Assembly (NCBI GenBank): GCA_016584305.1
Contig: JACEEZ010003837.1
Location: forward strand, 441,323-505,322
Source of the DNA: Chionoecetes opilio
Lineage: Eukaryota > Arthropoda > Malacostraca > Decapoda > Majidae
Direction of reading: 5' to 3'
DNA length: 64,000 nucleotides
The notes under the pieces were generated by a model that searched no databases, was not told where the DNA came from, and was given only the letters and a program-made list of their open reading frames with translations. Made by a program: the position numbers and the translations under genes. Below, piece after piece: positions 47,385 to 58,282 of the stretch (position 1 is its first letter; every line of letters begins with the position of its first letter).

Positions 47385-47740
47385 ACTGGGCCACACAACA
47401 CTCACGGCTCACCTACACCGTCTCGGTCTGTCCCCTGACCCCCACTGCCCCTGGTGCATGAATGTTCCGGAGACTATTGAACACTTCCTGCTGCAGTGTC
47501 CGCGCTTCCACTCCCACCGTGTAGTGCTACACTCTCAACTCCTCGCCCTGATCGTCGCCACCTGTGACCTGCCCACCCTGCTGGCGGCGGCGGGCGTCCA
47601 CCCCTCTGCAACACGCCGTCATCCGCCCCACCTGTGCCTTCCTGAGGAAGACAGGTCAACTACCGCGCCTGTAATAGCATCATAGGACATCACCAGGGCT
47701 CATTGTGTTCCCCAAGGGAACCTCGCAGCCCTAAAACAAC
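47385..47740 (+). pseudogene. Non-LTR retrotransposon C-terminus with zinc-knuckle-like motif
   Basis: Reads HRLGLSPDPHCPWCMNVPET, then IEHFLLQCPRFHSHRVVLHS. The C-x2-C-x8-H-x4-C spacing with ETIEHFLLQCPRF is the C-terminal cysteine/histidine block common in R1/Jockey-type ORF2 proteins. A frameshift near 47605 moves it to LQHAVIRPTCAFLRKTGQLP then RL and a stop, followed by a 3' UTR ending in AACAACAACA. 5'-truncated and inactive. Confidence 0.75.
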
Positions 47741-48208
47741 AACACACAACAGTCAAGACAAAAAGGTGAGTCCCTTTGCTTGGTTAAGATTCGTTTTATC
47801 AACCCTGCCATATCTCGCTTACTTTCTTCAATATGTATATAAGTTTTAAAGGTAAATTGGTAAAATTCTAGTCCTTTCCCGTCCTTATTAGTGTTTTTAT
47901 TCTCCAGGGCAGGGATGCTCGAAAATCCCTCGTAAGGGACAACTTACGAGTGTATGGCTACAATAACCTTACGAGGGTGGGCTGAGGGAGATGCTCGTAC
48001 CGAGCCGTCACTCCCGTACGGTTATCGGTGGCCTCTGGGTGGGGAATATTAGGGATATTCTAGGGATTTGTGTGTGGAAATTCTGCTGACCAATCACAGA
48101 GCAGCGCCTCGCATGACGCGGCCTTATCTAGCCAATCATCATGCTCTCAGCTGTCAGGGAGGGGTCCATACAAACACCGGATCGGACAGGATCGAAAAAA
48201 AAAAAAAA
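47741..48208. other. Spacer, no gene seen
   Basis: Contains a short inverted motif TCGTAAGGG..CTTACGAG at about 47925-47975 and an A run before the following minisatellite. Confidence 0.3.
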
Positions 48209-48976
48209 TGAAACCTAACCTAACCTTATGTTTTAATGAAACCCAACCTAACCTTAAAGGTTTTAATGAAACCCAACCTAACCTTAAAGGTTTTAATAAA
48301 ACCTAACCTAACCTTAAAGGTTTTAATAAAACCTAACCTAACCTTAAAGGTTTTAATGAAACCTAACCTAACCTTAAAGGTTTTAATAAAACCTAACCTA
48401 ACCTTAAAGGTTTTAATGAAACCTAACCTAACCTTAAAGGTTTTAATAAAACCTAACCTAACCTTAAAGGTTTTAATAAAACCTAACCTAACCTTAAAGG
48501 TTTTAATAAAACCTAACCTAACCTTAAAGGTTTAATAAAACCTAACCTAACCTTAAAGGTTTAATAAAACCTAACCTAACCTTAAAGGTTTTAATGAAAC
48601 CTAACCTAACCTTAAAGGTTTTAATGAAACCTAACCTAACCTTAAAGGTTTTAATAAAACCTAACCTAACCTTAAAGGTTTTAATAAAACCTAACCTAAC
48701 CTTAAAGGTTTTAATGAAACCTAACCTAACCTTAAAGGTTTTAATAAAACCTAACCTAACCTTAAAGGTTTTAATAAAACCTAACCTAACCTTAAAGGTT
48801 TTAATGAAACCTAACCTAACCTTAAAGGTTTTAATAAAACCTAACCTAACCTTAAAGGTTTTAATAAAACCTAACCTAACCTTAAAGGTTTTAATAAAAC
48901 CTAACCTAACCTTAAAGGTTTTAATGAAACCTAACCTAACCTTAAAGGTTTTAATAAAACCTAACCTAACCTTAAC
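48209..48976. repeat. 30-bp AACCT-containing minisatellite, about 26 copies
   Basis: The unit is CCTAACCTAACCTTAAAGGT then TTTAATAAAA, with a G/A variant (AATGAAA/AATAAAA). Two adjacent units near 48530-48560 lack one T. It contains the arthropod-type telomere pentamer core AACCT twice per unit but is interrupted by AAAGGTTTTAAT, so it is not a telomere. Confidence 0.93.
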
Positions 48977-49135
48977 CACAAAATATACATTTTTTTTTTG
49001 TTTTTTTTTTTTTTTTTTTTTTGTGCAAAATAAAACAATCTCCATTAGAACAAGCACCTATTGTAGGCCAAGAAAAAATAGTTGGTGTCTCTGAAAACGA
49101 CCGCGAAACTCTCGTCCATTATAACCGAAGAGACA
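48977..49135 (+). mobile_element. Single arm of the fold-back element
   Basis: T runs, then TGTGCAAAATAAAAC..GGCCAAGAAAAAATAGTTGG, then TGTCTCTGAAAACGACCGCG matches 28575-28670. It directly follows the minisatellite, as in the fold-back at 28211-28740. Confidence 0.65.
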
Positions 49136-49284
49136 AAATGACACAGATCGCTGTTCAATATAAAATGCCCGTGTTACAAGTTATCTCTTAATATCGATAT
49201 TTGATAAACTATGATACAACTACGCCTAATGTCATGTATATATCCTCTTTTTAGACACTATTAAAACCCCTTTGGCCCTCTTCG

Positions 49285-49474
49285 CCGGTGTTTACTGCTC
49301 AGATCCCGTCAGATCCGGTGTTTACTGCTCAGATCCGGTCAGATCCGGTGTTTACTGCTCAGATCCGGTCAGATCCGGTGTTTACTGCTCAGATCCGGTC
49401 AGATCTGGTGTTTACTGCTCAGATCCGGTCAGATCTGGTGTTTACTGCTCAGATCCGGTCAGATCCGGTGTTTG
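49285..49474. repeat. 30-bp minisatellite, about 6 copies
   Basis: Unit GGTGTTTACTGCTCAGATCC then GGTCAGATCC with C/T variants. The open frame GVYCSDPVRS reflects a unit divisible by three. Confidence 0.9.
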
Positions 49475-49525
49475 TATGGACCGGTCAGGGAGCCCGATAA
49501 ATAAATTTAAAGACTTGAAATGCCG

Positions 49526-49737
49526 CAGATGAGCTAAAATTGGCCCATTTCGGAAATCGCCCCGCGGACGCTTATTTAACCTAAATAACTCTACAAAACT
49601 TAACACAAACCTATCATAAACCTTACCTAACCTAAACCAGACCTAAACATAACTTAACCTAAACCTAAAAACTATGTTTGCCGGTGTTGAGCTAAGATCG
49701 GACGATTTCCGAAATAGGGCCAATTTTAGCACAACAC
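49526..49737. mobile_element. Small inverted-repeat MITE
   Basis: GAGCTAAAATTGGCCCATTT, then CGGAAATCG is mirrored by CGATTTCCGAAATAGGGCCA then ATTTTAGCAC. The interior is AACCT-type text (CCTTACCTAACCTAAACC). Arms are about 35 bp. Confidence 0.65.
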
Positions 49738-50604
49738 CGCCAGAATCTTACGATAATAATTGCCGCCATATTAGCCTTTCAGCATAATATTCTCCCGCTG
49801 AATACTACAGAGACGTACCCAGGGTATACCTTGATGCGCTGATCATAGGTTCGAGTCCTGCGTGCCCGAAATTAGCATCTATAGGCCACTGCTGGCCCGC
49901 TCCGTACCTGCCTGCCGTATTCGTGGCCGCGGCGCTCTGTTATAGTGGACGAGAACTGCGCGTTCGCTCTTTAGGTCAGACAAGACACACTGGGGGACTA
50001 CACTCACTCTCACACATGTGACACTTGTGTGCAAGGATAGTATAACTTTATAATATCCTTGCTTGTGTGTATACGTGCGTGTGTACATCAGACGTGCGTA
50101 CGTCAGACATTTGACACCACCACCACCGCATCATTATAGCGGCCAAACTTGTATGATGAACTATATGTTTTGATTCAAGAAGTCGACCGATATATATATT
50201 TAATATATTAGGTTTGCCCTAATATGAATTTATTACAAGTATAGGTATTGTATGTTAAATATGATATATGGAGTCAATGACGCAATAAACACATCACATT
50301 TCAAACAGGCAAGCATGAAATGGCTCTATAATACACAATAAACATAAAGTATAGGGATTCAACTTGTAATTTATTGTTTGCTTATGTCTTGTCGCTTCAA
50401 ATTTCACTCCCTTAGGGAGTTAAGGGTCCTCCAGACCACCCTTAGCCTCGCGGTCCTGTAGGAAGTGAGAAAACGGTTTGACATACGTAAGGCCTACGAG
50501 GTAAAAGTCCCCTAGGGTAATACTTACGGGCCATAAACTTTTCGGCATCTCCCCCAGATTCACAGATCGGTAACAGGTCGACGAATTGCGTTTCGACGAC
50601 ACCG
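49738..50604. other. Unassigned spacer
   Basis: A B-box-like GGTTCGAGTCC at 49850-49860 has no matching A box. On the minus strand, 50420-50604 continues protein-like text in more than one frame (GGDAEKFMARKYY). No firm call. Confidence 0.3.
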
Positions 50605-50823
50605 TCAAAGCTTCCAACTTAGTGCCGTTGGACCTTCCAAGTCCGCCGTCCCAACTTCATTCATTCCCTCTAATATTTTAGATCTTACATTGCGAATTAA
50701 TATTGGATATAGTGAAAAATTCGTGTTTGTAAACATATTAAATTTAACCCTAGAAACTTTAACACTGTTTTCCTCCACAAACTGAAGTTGCTTTTCTGTA
50801 GTGTAATCTACTGTGATAGGCAC
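50605..50823 (-). CDS. Unrecognised 72-codon ORF
   Basis: Starts MPITVDYTTEKQLQFVEENS and includes FNMFTNTNFSLYPILIRNVR and KILEGMNEVGTADLEG before a stop after ALSWKL. Residue use is protein-like and the frame is free of simple repeats, unlike the flanks. There is no conserved motif I can name. It could be an exon, a complete small ORF, or part of an unknown transposon. Confidence 0.35.
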   Translation of the reverse strand: MPITVDYTTEKQLQFVEENSVKVSRVKFNMFTNTNFSLYPILIRNVRSKILEGMNEVGTADLEGPTALSWKL

Positions 50824-51089
50824 ATAAGCCTAAACAGGCTGTTGTATGTATATCTTTATGCAATGATTAACAATATAAGGTAGGCCTAATTGGATAGGTG
50901 TTACATTGGTGGGAACACGTAAAATAGCTAATTATTATGGCTCTTCCATTTAATCGAGCAATATCTAGTAACTTTATCTTATATTAATCCCTCATGAAAT
51001 ACGAGTTACCTATGATAGATGATAAGTTTGAGTTCGATGAACCTTGACGGGACGTGAAACTCACACTTCAGTCATCATTCTGTAAGGAT

Positions 51090-51277
51090 CGTCAGGTTCA
51101 CACATCTCTGGACTCAGAAAAAATCCAATGAATTTCCCCTAGATCTAGGGACTTTTTCAACAAATCCCTAACTCAAAAACTATGTTGTTGCGACGCATAT
51201 TTTGTACCCCAGCCAAATATCCCGCATTCCCCCAGGTCTCCAAGCTTGTTTTGTGGGAGAGGGGGAGTATGGGCAAA
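51090..51277 (+). mobile_element. Fold-back element arm, copy
   Basis: AGGTTCACACATCTCTGGAC, then TTTTGTACCCCAGCCAAATA and CATTCCCCCAGGTCTCCAAG parallel 28225-28360 and 28680-28710. It abuts the second Helitron. Confidence 0.55.
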
Positions 51278-51995
51278 TCTATAATAATATAAGCGAAAGT
51301 GTGTCTTGTCTGTCAGTGTGTGTGTGTGTGGTATAGGTTCTACCCCCCGTGGCGGAATCCCATCATATGGCACATTTTTGGAACCAGGTTGACCAGGGGA
51401 AGGTTTTAAGGCCAATTTGGGGATGATCCGATAACTTTTTCTTTTTTTTAGCAGCCTATTAGCGAGAATTGTGAAAAAAAGTGGGTTCCGAGAATTGAGG
51501 AAACCTTGATGTAGGGTGATGGGTAATGGGTGGGGTGATGGGTAATGGGTGTGGGGTGATGGGTGAGTGAATGGGTGGGGGGTGATGGGTGATGGGTGAG
51601 GGAATAGGTGGGGGGTGATGGGTAATGGGTGTGTGGTGATGGGTAATGGGTGAGTGAATAGGTGTGTGGTGATGGGTAATGGGTGAGTGAATGGGTGGGG
51701 GGTGATGGGTAATGGGTGAGTGAATGGGTGTGTGGTGATGGGTAATGGGTGAGTGAATGGGTGGGGGGTGATGGGTAATGGGTGAGTGAATGGGTTGGGG
51801 TGATGTGAATGGGTTGGCGTTAATACATACATTTCTACATCCATGATTTCAGGAAAGCTAGAAGGGGCTATCTGGAGAGTCTGTGTTTGGTGGGCCTTCG
51901 GCCCACCAAACACAGCTGGTGGGCCAAAGGGCCCACCAATAGCCTTCCGCAGGAGCTAGCCAAAAAGTCCGCCCGGACGGCGGCTTTGCGGCTAG
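51278..51995 (+). mobile_element. Non-autonomous Helitron, copy 2 (718 bp)
   Basis: Same start (TCTATAATAATATAAGCGAA after A) and end (CTAG before T) as 9287-9867. It is longer because the internal GGGTGATGGGTAATGGGTGA minisatellite has more units. The terminal hairpin is mutated (AAAGTCCGCCCGGACGGCGG), but the GGTGGGCC hairpins and the shared TTTCAGGAAAGCTAGAAGGG block are retained. Confidence 0.83.
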
Positions 51996-52559
51996 TACTA
52001 GAATAATACCGAAACCTCTAAAACGTACTTTTAAATGGAGAAAGATGCCCCCTTTAACCCCCCCTCCCCCCTAAACGATTCCCCTGGACCCCTTCAGGTA
52101 AATTTCCAGATGAACACCTAACCTACCCTTTACCTAACCTAACATATATCAAACCTAACCTAACCTAACCTTTACTACCTAAAAAAAAAAAAAAAAATGC
52201 GACATAAATGGTTAGCAGATTCATTCAAAACACATCAAAACTCACCAGAAAGAAATAGTTTCGTCCACCAAAGTGAATTCGGTGTTCATCTGGAATAATA
52301 CCCCCTTCAAAATAAATTTGGTTAATATTAACTAACCTCACTATAACCTAACCTAACCTCACCAAAGCCTAAAATAACCTCACGAATAACCTCCTAGCGA
52401 GATCCCCCCCAAAATGATTACTAACCTAACCTCAATTTAATCTAACCTGGTAAAATTCTAGTTCTTTCCCGCAATTAGGTCTCGCTAGGAGGTTATTGGT
52501 AAGGTTAAGTTAGGTTATAATGAAATTAGGTTAGTAATGATTTTTTGGTATTAGTTCGG
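51996..52559. repeat. AACCT-rich spacer with R1-related segment
   Basis: AACCT tracts at 52118-52175 and 52330-52450. 52200-52270 (GCAGATTCATTCAAAACACA, TCAAAACTCACCAGAAA) matches part of R1. CTCGCTAGGAGGTTATT near 52480 is the inverse of AATAACCTCCTAGCGAG at 52384-52400. Confidence 0.5.
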
Positions 52560-52960
52560 TAGTGAGCTTTCAAAAGTCCTAGGACTCTTACCTACATCAT
52601 CGTGTAGATTTCTTCAATTGAATAATAATGACATTACATGCAATACCGAAAATCCACTGTTATTTCAGCCAGAAACGTTTAAGATGGTTTAAATCAGATT
52701 AGTTTAGGTTAGGTTAGGTTAGGTTAGAGGTGGGGTTTGGTTTAGAAACAGATGATATCAAGAAAAAAGAAAAAGATCAATACTACGGAGGTGCGGAGCG
52801 GAGCAAGGTTTGCGGGGCGGGGCGGGCGGAGCACCCCTACATCTGTAAACAAACATTTATTACTGATAAATATGAGTGCGAGATTCATTCAAAGCACATC
52901 AAAACTATTAAGGAAAGCCAAGTTTCGGTCTCTAAATCGGTGAAAACCCACCACCGAAAT
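52560..52960 (-). repeat. Dispersed repeat family R1, copy 2
   Basis: The reverse complement of this segment follows 3195-3615 block by block (TCTTACCTACATCATCGTGT, TTATTTCAGCCAGAAACG, GGTTAGAGGTGGGGTTTGGT, GATTCATTCAAAGCACATCA). Confidence 0.6.
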
Positions 52961-53593
52961 TTTACCGTTATTACGGGGGGTCGCGGGGGGGAGGTAGTTT
53001 TGGGGGGAGAGACGGGGGCATCTCTTCCCCACTTTATAATTACGTTGTAGAGGTATCTGAAGGGATCTGTGAAGGTCTGGAGATAAAAACCCCACTAATA
53101 TAGGCGGGAAAAGACTAAAATTTTACCATACCAGCATATACTAGTAGTACATTATTGTCCTTCATATCTGCAAAGGTTCCAGTGTGCGGTCAGGCATGCT
53201 TAATCCACACTGCCTCTACAAAGTCTGAGGTGCCGGAAATATTCTAAGGCCAAAAGCAAGGAGAGGGTAACGGGGGTAGGGAAAATTCTAAACTAAACTA
53301 AACCTAACCTAGCTTAACCTAACCTAACCTGGCGTATTCAGAAATATGTAAATGTGTTAATAACCAAAGGAGTTGGCGGGCTCCACAGGCCTTACAGCTT
53401 ACTTTTTCTCTATTATTTTCTAATCAGTATATTGTGCAGTAGTTATTAAGTTGCAGAAACCAAAAATATAACACTTATTTTTATATAATAATTGCAAGGT
53501 TAGGTTACGTTTAGGTTTGGTTAGGTTATATTTAAGTTATGTTTAGGTTTAGATTAGGCTTTGAGTAGGTTTAGTTAGGTTATGTTGAGTTAT
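52961..53593. other. Spacer with TTAGG/AACCT tracts
   Basis: CTAACCTAGCTTAACCTAAC at about 53306 and GGTTAGGTTACGTTTAGGTT near 53500. No gene seen. Confidence 0.35.
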
Positions 53594-54746
53594 TTAAAGT
53601 AATTGTCCAGACCATTTCATCATTCCTGATTTAATGCAATCAAATCATTAACGATTCATTAAAATTAACGAAATCATTAACGAGTATATCAACAATACGT
53701 CGTCACTTTTTGTATCCAGTCAGCCGTTTTTAAATAATCCGCAATCAAAATCTGCAAATTCCCCGAGTTTTCAAAACGCTCTCAAGGTTTGCAGACGCTC
53801 AGGCTCAGGCTCGGTGATGTAGCATCAGGGAGGCTCATCTTCCCGCGCTGATCAGAGAGGCACGTAAACACAGAGATAAATATAGTACTTGAAGATATTT
53901 GGGTGTTTCTGATAGATTTTTTTTGCTATATGCCACATGCATGCATCCTTTATGGGTGCAGCAAGACAGCTGTGCCTTTCGAGAAAAGTTTGCACACGGA
54001 AAGGAGTGGCGTGTGTAGGGTGATACACGCCTATAGTGTGTTGGGGCAAGCAGTTGTGTTGAGAAACGGTGTGTAGTGAGGATACACAGCGGGTGAAAGA
54101 CTGGGTGAGAGTGTGCAGCGCGACTAGTCGCCTACCCAGTGTGTGGGTTGGGACGACGAGTGTGAGGTGAGCCTGTGTACACGGGTGTGCTGGACAAGGG
54201 CGGCGCCCCCCCGTAAGACAGTGACTCAGTCCAACACCATACCAGACCAGGTGGCCCTGTTAGACAGGGACGCCAGGACTGGCAGCAGCGGTGGACCACA
54301 AAGACTGTGAGGCTTTGCCTCTTAACAAGACCAAGTAAACCAAGTAAACCAGTTGTGGAGTGGGCGTGCCCTGTGGTGAGAGACCCTGTGGTGGTGTGGC
54401 TGTCACACTTTCTGCCTTCCCGCCCGCATATTTTCCAACTCTATGCTGTAGTTAATGCTAGTATGTGGTTTCCGAGTAATGACGTTTGACTGTAGCTCCA
54501 AAACTAACCATAGGATTTTCTCGAAAGTACCTTCATTGTGATTCCCACACACACACATGGTTTAACCTTATTTACCAATCCATGTTTTGGAGAAGTGCCA
54601 GGTCCTCCTGCTGAACCTCAGGCTCTGCTAACACCTGTTCATCCACCTCGTACTCGGGCTCAAACATATAGGATCCCATGACAATCTGAGGTTTGTTTTC
54701 CTCATAGTATACGCGACCAGCGTCATTTCTTTCGGTGTCAGATTGA
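53594..54746 (+). mobile_element. TTAA element, longest left part
   Basis: Starts TTAAAGTAATTGTCCAGACC at the TTAA and follows 18931-19260 up to TATATGCCACATGC. It then has about 650 bp absent from copy 1, then the CACCTGTTCATCCACCTCGT segment shared with 46246-46365. It is interrupted at GTCAGATTGAG by the LINE at 54747. It is therefore a longer member from which copy 1 is an internal deletion derivative. The minus-strand frame MTLVAYTMRKTNLRLSWDPI is a frameshifted version of that at 46246-46365. Confidence 0.6.
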
Positions 54747-55524
54747 GATGGACATGGAGATGGGCATTCTTGGACTCTCCTTTACTAAAAATCTGAACTG
54801 GAAATCTCACATCTCATCTCTTGCTAAAACAGCATCTAAGAAGTTATGTATCCTGTGGCTTCTGTGTCCTTTTTTTTCTCCCTCCCAGTTGGTTGCTCGC
54901 TACAGGGGCCTTATCCGCCCATGTATGGAGTTATTGGAGTATGTCTCACATGTTTGGGGGGATCTACTCATACAGCTCTCCTAAACAGGGTTGAGTCAAA
55001 AGCTTTTCGTCTCATCAACTCCTCTCCTCTGACTGACTGTCTTCAATCTTTAAATCACCACCGCAATGTTGCTTCTCTTGTTCTCTTCTACCGTTATTTT
55101 CATGCTCACTGCTCTTCTGAACTTGCTAACTGCATGCCTCCCCCACTCGCTGCACAAGCGAGCACCAAGAGCACTGAGCACCGAGCACCAAGAGCACTGA
55201 GCACCGAGCACCTCGCTGCACAAGACTTTCTCATCCCTATTCTGTCCATCTTCCTAATGCAAGAGTTAATCAGTATCTTTACTCTTTCATCCCTTTCACT
55301 GGTAAACTCTGGAACTCTCTCCCTGTTTCTATTTCCACCTTCCTACGACTTAAATCTTTTCAAGAGAAGAGTGACAAGACACCTTCCGAACTAAATTGGC
55401 CCACCCCCCTTTTTTTATTCTCCCACTGTCTTCGTTATAGGGACTGGCAACTAAGTGGGCTTTGTGTTACCTCTTTTTGTTGTGTCCTTGGCCAGTCCTT
55501 TGTCATGTCAAAAAAAAAAAAAAC
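54747..55524 (+). pseudogene. 5'-truncated LINE (RT C-terminal part, 3' UTR, poly-A)
   Basis: Reads GILGLSFTKNLNWKSHISSL, then AKTASKKL. After a frameshift near 54960 it reads THTALLNRVESKAFRLINSS, then FYRYFHAHCSSELANCMPPP and FKRRVTRHLPN before a stop. This is the thumb and C-terminal region of a Jockey/CR1-like reverse transcriptase. A GAGCACC..AAGAGCACT short tandem repeat interrupts it at 55157-55212. The UTR ends in TGTCATGTC plus 14 A. It is inserted in the TTAA element. Confidence 0.8.
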
Positions 55525-55785
55525 TTCTACATCGTCTAATAATTTATCTCAATGCTCTACAGATTAATTTATGCCTAATAACACAACACATAACGTTCCC
55601 ACAAAAGAAATCCACGTTAAATTTATATTCCCACAAAGACTTCCCACAAATTGCACTTGAAATGTCCTCCCACAAGAGCTCCCACAAAATTAAAGTTTTC
55701 CCACAAATTTGTGGGAATTTTCTAGGAAGTGTTAACCCTGGCATAGCAGTACACCCGAGTACTTGACACGAGAATTGATCACGTA

Positions 55786-55879
55786 AAAGAGTCGGAGTTG
55801 GAGATATTTTTACTGGCTCCAACTTCGACTCCGACTCCTGCCAAAAGTAGGCAACTCCAACTCTGACTCCACATCCCTG
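55786..55879 (-). repeat. GACTCC-rich DNA-element end
   Basis: The right edge AACTCTGACTCCACATCCCT and the internal CTTCGACTCCGACTCCTG resemble the GGAGTCGG-rich ends of a widespread hAT-like repeat. The opposite terminus was not found. Confidence 0.4.
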
Positions 55880-55934
55880 CATTAAGTAAGCAGAGGTAAA
55901 TCATCAATACCCTCACCTGAGCAGGAGAACTTAC

Positions 55935-56042
55935 CCTTTTTCTTGGGCTCTGATAGAGGTGAAATCTCATCAAGGTCTTGCAACTGCTTTTCCTTGGGAT
56001 CCGATAAAGGTGAAATTTTGTTGAGGACTTGCAACTGCTTTT
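55935..56042 (-). CDS. Symmetric 36-codon exon with an internal repeat
   Basis: The acceptor TTGTCTCCACCATCTTCAG and the donor GTAAGT (55934-55929) bound 108 nt. The frame reads EKQLQVLNKISPLSDPK then EKQLQDLDEISPLSEPKKKG, two near-identical modules of 17-18 residues. Because 108 is a multiple of three, the exon could be skipped or duplicated without changing frame. The Lys-rich end and S-P-L-S-(D/E)-P motifs suggest a disordered, possibly phosphorylated segment (inference). Gene not recognised. Confidence 0.6.
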
Positions 56043-56582
56043 CTGAAGATGGTGGAGACAATGTCAATTATTATGGGCGTGCTGTGTCGCCCATAAAACT
56101 GTGTTGTATGAGGATGCAGTGTAGTTTATATGCCATGTGTTAAATGCCACCATAGGCACGAAATATGTGATACAGAGAGAGGAGAGGTGAGGTGTGTCGC
56201 CTGGGTGTAGCTCGCGGCTTCTCTCTTTTCCCCGGGGTCACAGAGACCACTACAGGGCTTCTCGACACCTCTCTCTTAGCTTACATTTCTCGCTTTATTT
56301 TACGACATTATAACCTCACTACCTATCCTTGTGGATATCTATGCCTTATGTATTATAATCTGGTCCAGATGTGAGAAAAAGTATTTACGAAAGAAACTTT
56401 GGATAAGTTACTTGATACAAATATGAGGTGAATGTAGGAGTAAATGATTACCTCCGGGGAGAGTGGAGGAGAACTTTAGCGGGAAGGGTCTGTGGCACAG
56501 GTGGATGAATTGTAGAGGTGGGCCAGCTCCGCCTCCTGGTCCATCTCGCAATCATCCCCCTCCACTTCACACTGCCAGAGTA

Positions 56583-56800
56583 TTTTTTTTTCTTGATATA
56601 ATCTGTTACTAAATCAAAACTCACCTCTAACTAACCTAACATAACTTTCTAGCTGAAGTAGCTGAAATAACTTTTTTGAAACTGTAGGGGGGAGTTGAAG
56701 CAGTATAAAAAACATTGATTTCCGCCAAGAACGAGTGCCAATTTATGAAAAACACATCTAAACTTATCAGGAAACAATAGTGCAAAAACAGTAGTGCCTG
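56583..56800 (+). repeat. Dispersed repeat family R1, rearranged copy 3
   Basis: CTTGATATAATCTGTTACTA, then CACCTCTAACTAACC and TTTCTAGCTGAAG run as in copy 1. AACATTGATTTCCGCCAAGA, then TATGAAAAACACATCTAAAC follow in reversed orientation, so one part is inverted. Confidence 0.5.
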
Positions 56801-56916
56801 ATGCTGTAATTATACCCCTGAATATATCCTAACAAAAACCGAACTAACCATTTAAGAATGTTATATTTTTGGTTTCCAGAAACCAAAGTAAAATATTTCC
56901 ATGAGGTTTCAAAGTA

Positions 56917-58282
56917 CAGTTTATCCTCATCTAACGCGATTTATTGAAACGCGCAATTTGTCAAATGCAGTATGTATTCGCGGAATAGAATTCTAACTAC
57001 CGCGGAGAAAAAATTGTAACGCGGTTTTTTGAACCGGGCGGGCAGTGCACGGCTAGCTGCTGTTTGAAATCTGTGGTGATGCGGCGCCATCTGGCTCACC
57101 GTCAATCACGCCTGATCAGTCTTGCTTTCTCAGCCACTAGCCAGTCAGGACTCCTGCTCCTCTTTGCCTCAGGCCACTCCCTCCTCACCCCACTCTCCCT
57201 CCCGTCCAGTCCACCCCCGGCTTTGTAAGCGGCGTCTTTTAACGACGACACCTTTAAGTTAAGTGTATACAGCGAATAGCCTGCCTGGGTGTCAGAGCCA
57301 TGTTTGTTTATAGGCAAGGGAAACAGCTGGCTGGCAGTGCAGGCGAATGGCCGTGTGTGTGTGTGACGGCTTGCAGTAGAAAAATTGTCAATTTTCAGAA
57401 AGTTGATGAAAAAAGTTGAAGGAAAAAGTGCTAGTGTGACGTTGCCTTTAAGACTAGGGGCACAGTTAGACCCTGGTTTGGTTTGACACCTTCTTCATCC
57501 CCGATGCTCGCCGTCATTACAGGAGACTCGGCCTCCCCTTCAAAGTGCTACTGCTGCTAGACAACGCACCGCCATATCCTCGGTTACTCATCGGGAAGTA
57601 GAAGTGTGTTCAGGAGGAATTTAACCCACAAACACCACCTCACTCCTATAGCCGCTGGACCAAGAGGTAATTTACAATGTCAAAATGTTTTAGCAGCGCC
57701 AATGTTATGAACAACTTAAGCAGGCTACAGACACAGAGGAAGAAGTGAAACGTTTGGAGGGGTAGGAGGAGGGAGGAGAGGGTGGCATCACAAGGGAGGA
57801 AACGAACTGATCCGCCCCATCAGCTGACTCCGCTCCTGCCTCAGCCCCCCACCCGCCACCGCCACTCCAGCCCAGGGCCGCTGTTATCAGTGCAGCGCCA
57901 CAGCAAGAAGAGGCGCGATGGAGAACATTGATGAGGATGTGAGAAATGTTGTAACTTCACTGAACTTCAAAGGTTTTTGGCCAGTCTGTCCCCTCTGTAA
58001 CTCTTCGGCTTTGTGTGATTGCTCTTCTCTCACGTACTGTAGAATATTGTTTTTATCAACTCTCACTGTGCTTACCTTGTGTTTTTCAATCTAATAAATG
58101 CCAGCAGTGTGTATTTTTTCTTCCTCCTACATAAGGTTATTTAGTGGCAAAGGGGAGGAAAAGAGGGACTTTGAGAAGGGAGAGCAAGAAAACGAAGGCT
58201 TTCACCAGTCCCTGTAACGCAAAATTTCTCTAATACGGTAGCAGTGTGGACTCATATACCCGCGTTAGACGAGGATAAACTA
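56917..58282. mobile_element. Tigger/pogo-like DNA transposon, 1.37 kb
   Basis: The left end CAGTTTATCCTCATCTAACG pairs with the right end CGTTAGACGAGGATAAACT (one mismatch), with a TA before the left end and a TA-like step at the right. A DDE transposase remnant inside (57487-57720) supports the pogo/Tigger assignment. It is too short and too broken to be autonomous. Confidence 0.7.
57487..57720 (+). pseudogene. Tigger-type DDE transposase fragment
   Basis: Reads DTFFIPDARRHYRRLGLPFK, then VLLLLDNAPPYPRLLIGK and a stop, with further text in another frame (HKHHLTPIAAGPRGN). LLLLDNAP is the block holding the second catalytic aspartate of Tigger/jerky DDE transposases. A short frame MENIDEDVRNVVTSLNFKGF near 57918 may be the C-terminal part. 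Stops and frameshifts show it is inactive. Confidence 0.7.

Noticed and set aside
48209..48976. Chromosome-end telomere
   Set aside because: AACCT is interrupted in every 30-bp unit and lies between transposon arms in the middle of the window.
49785..49870. tRNA gene suggested by GGTTCGAGTCC
   Set aside because: Only a B-box-like motif. No A box or clover-leaf stems can be drawn.
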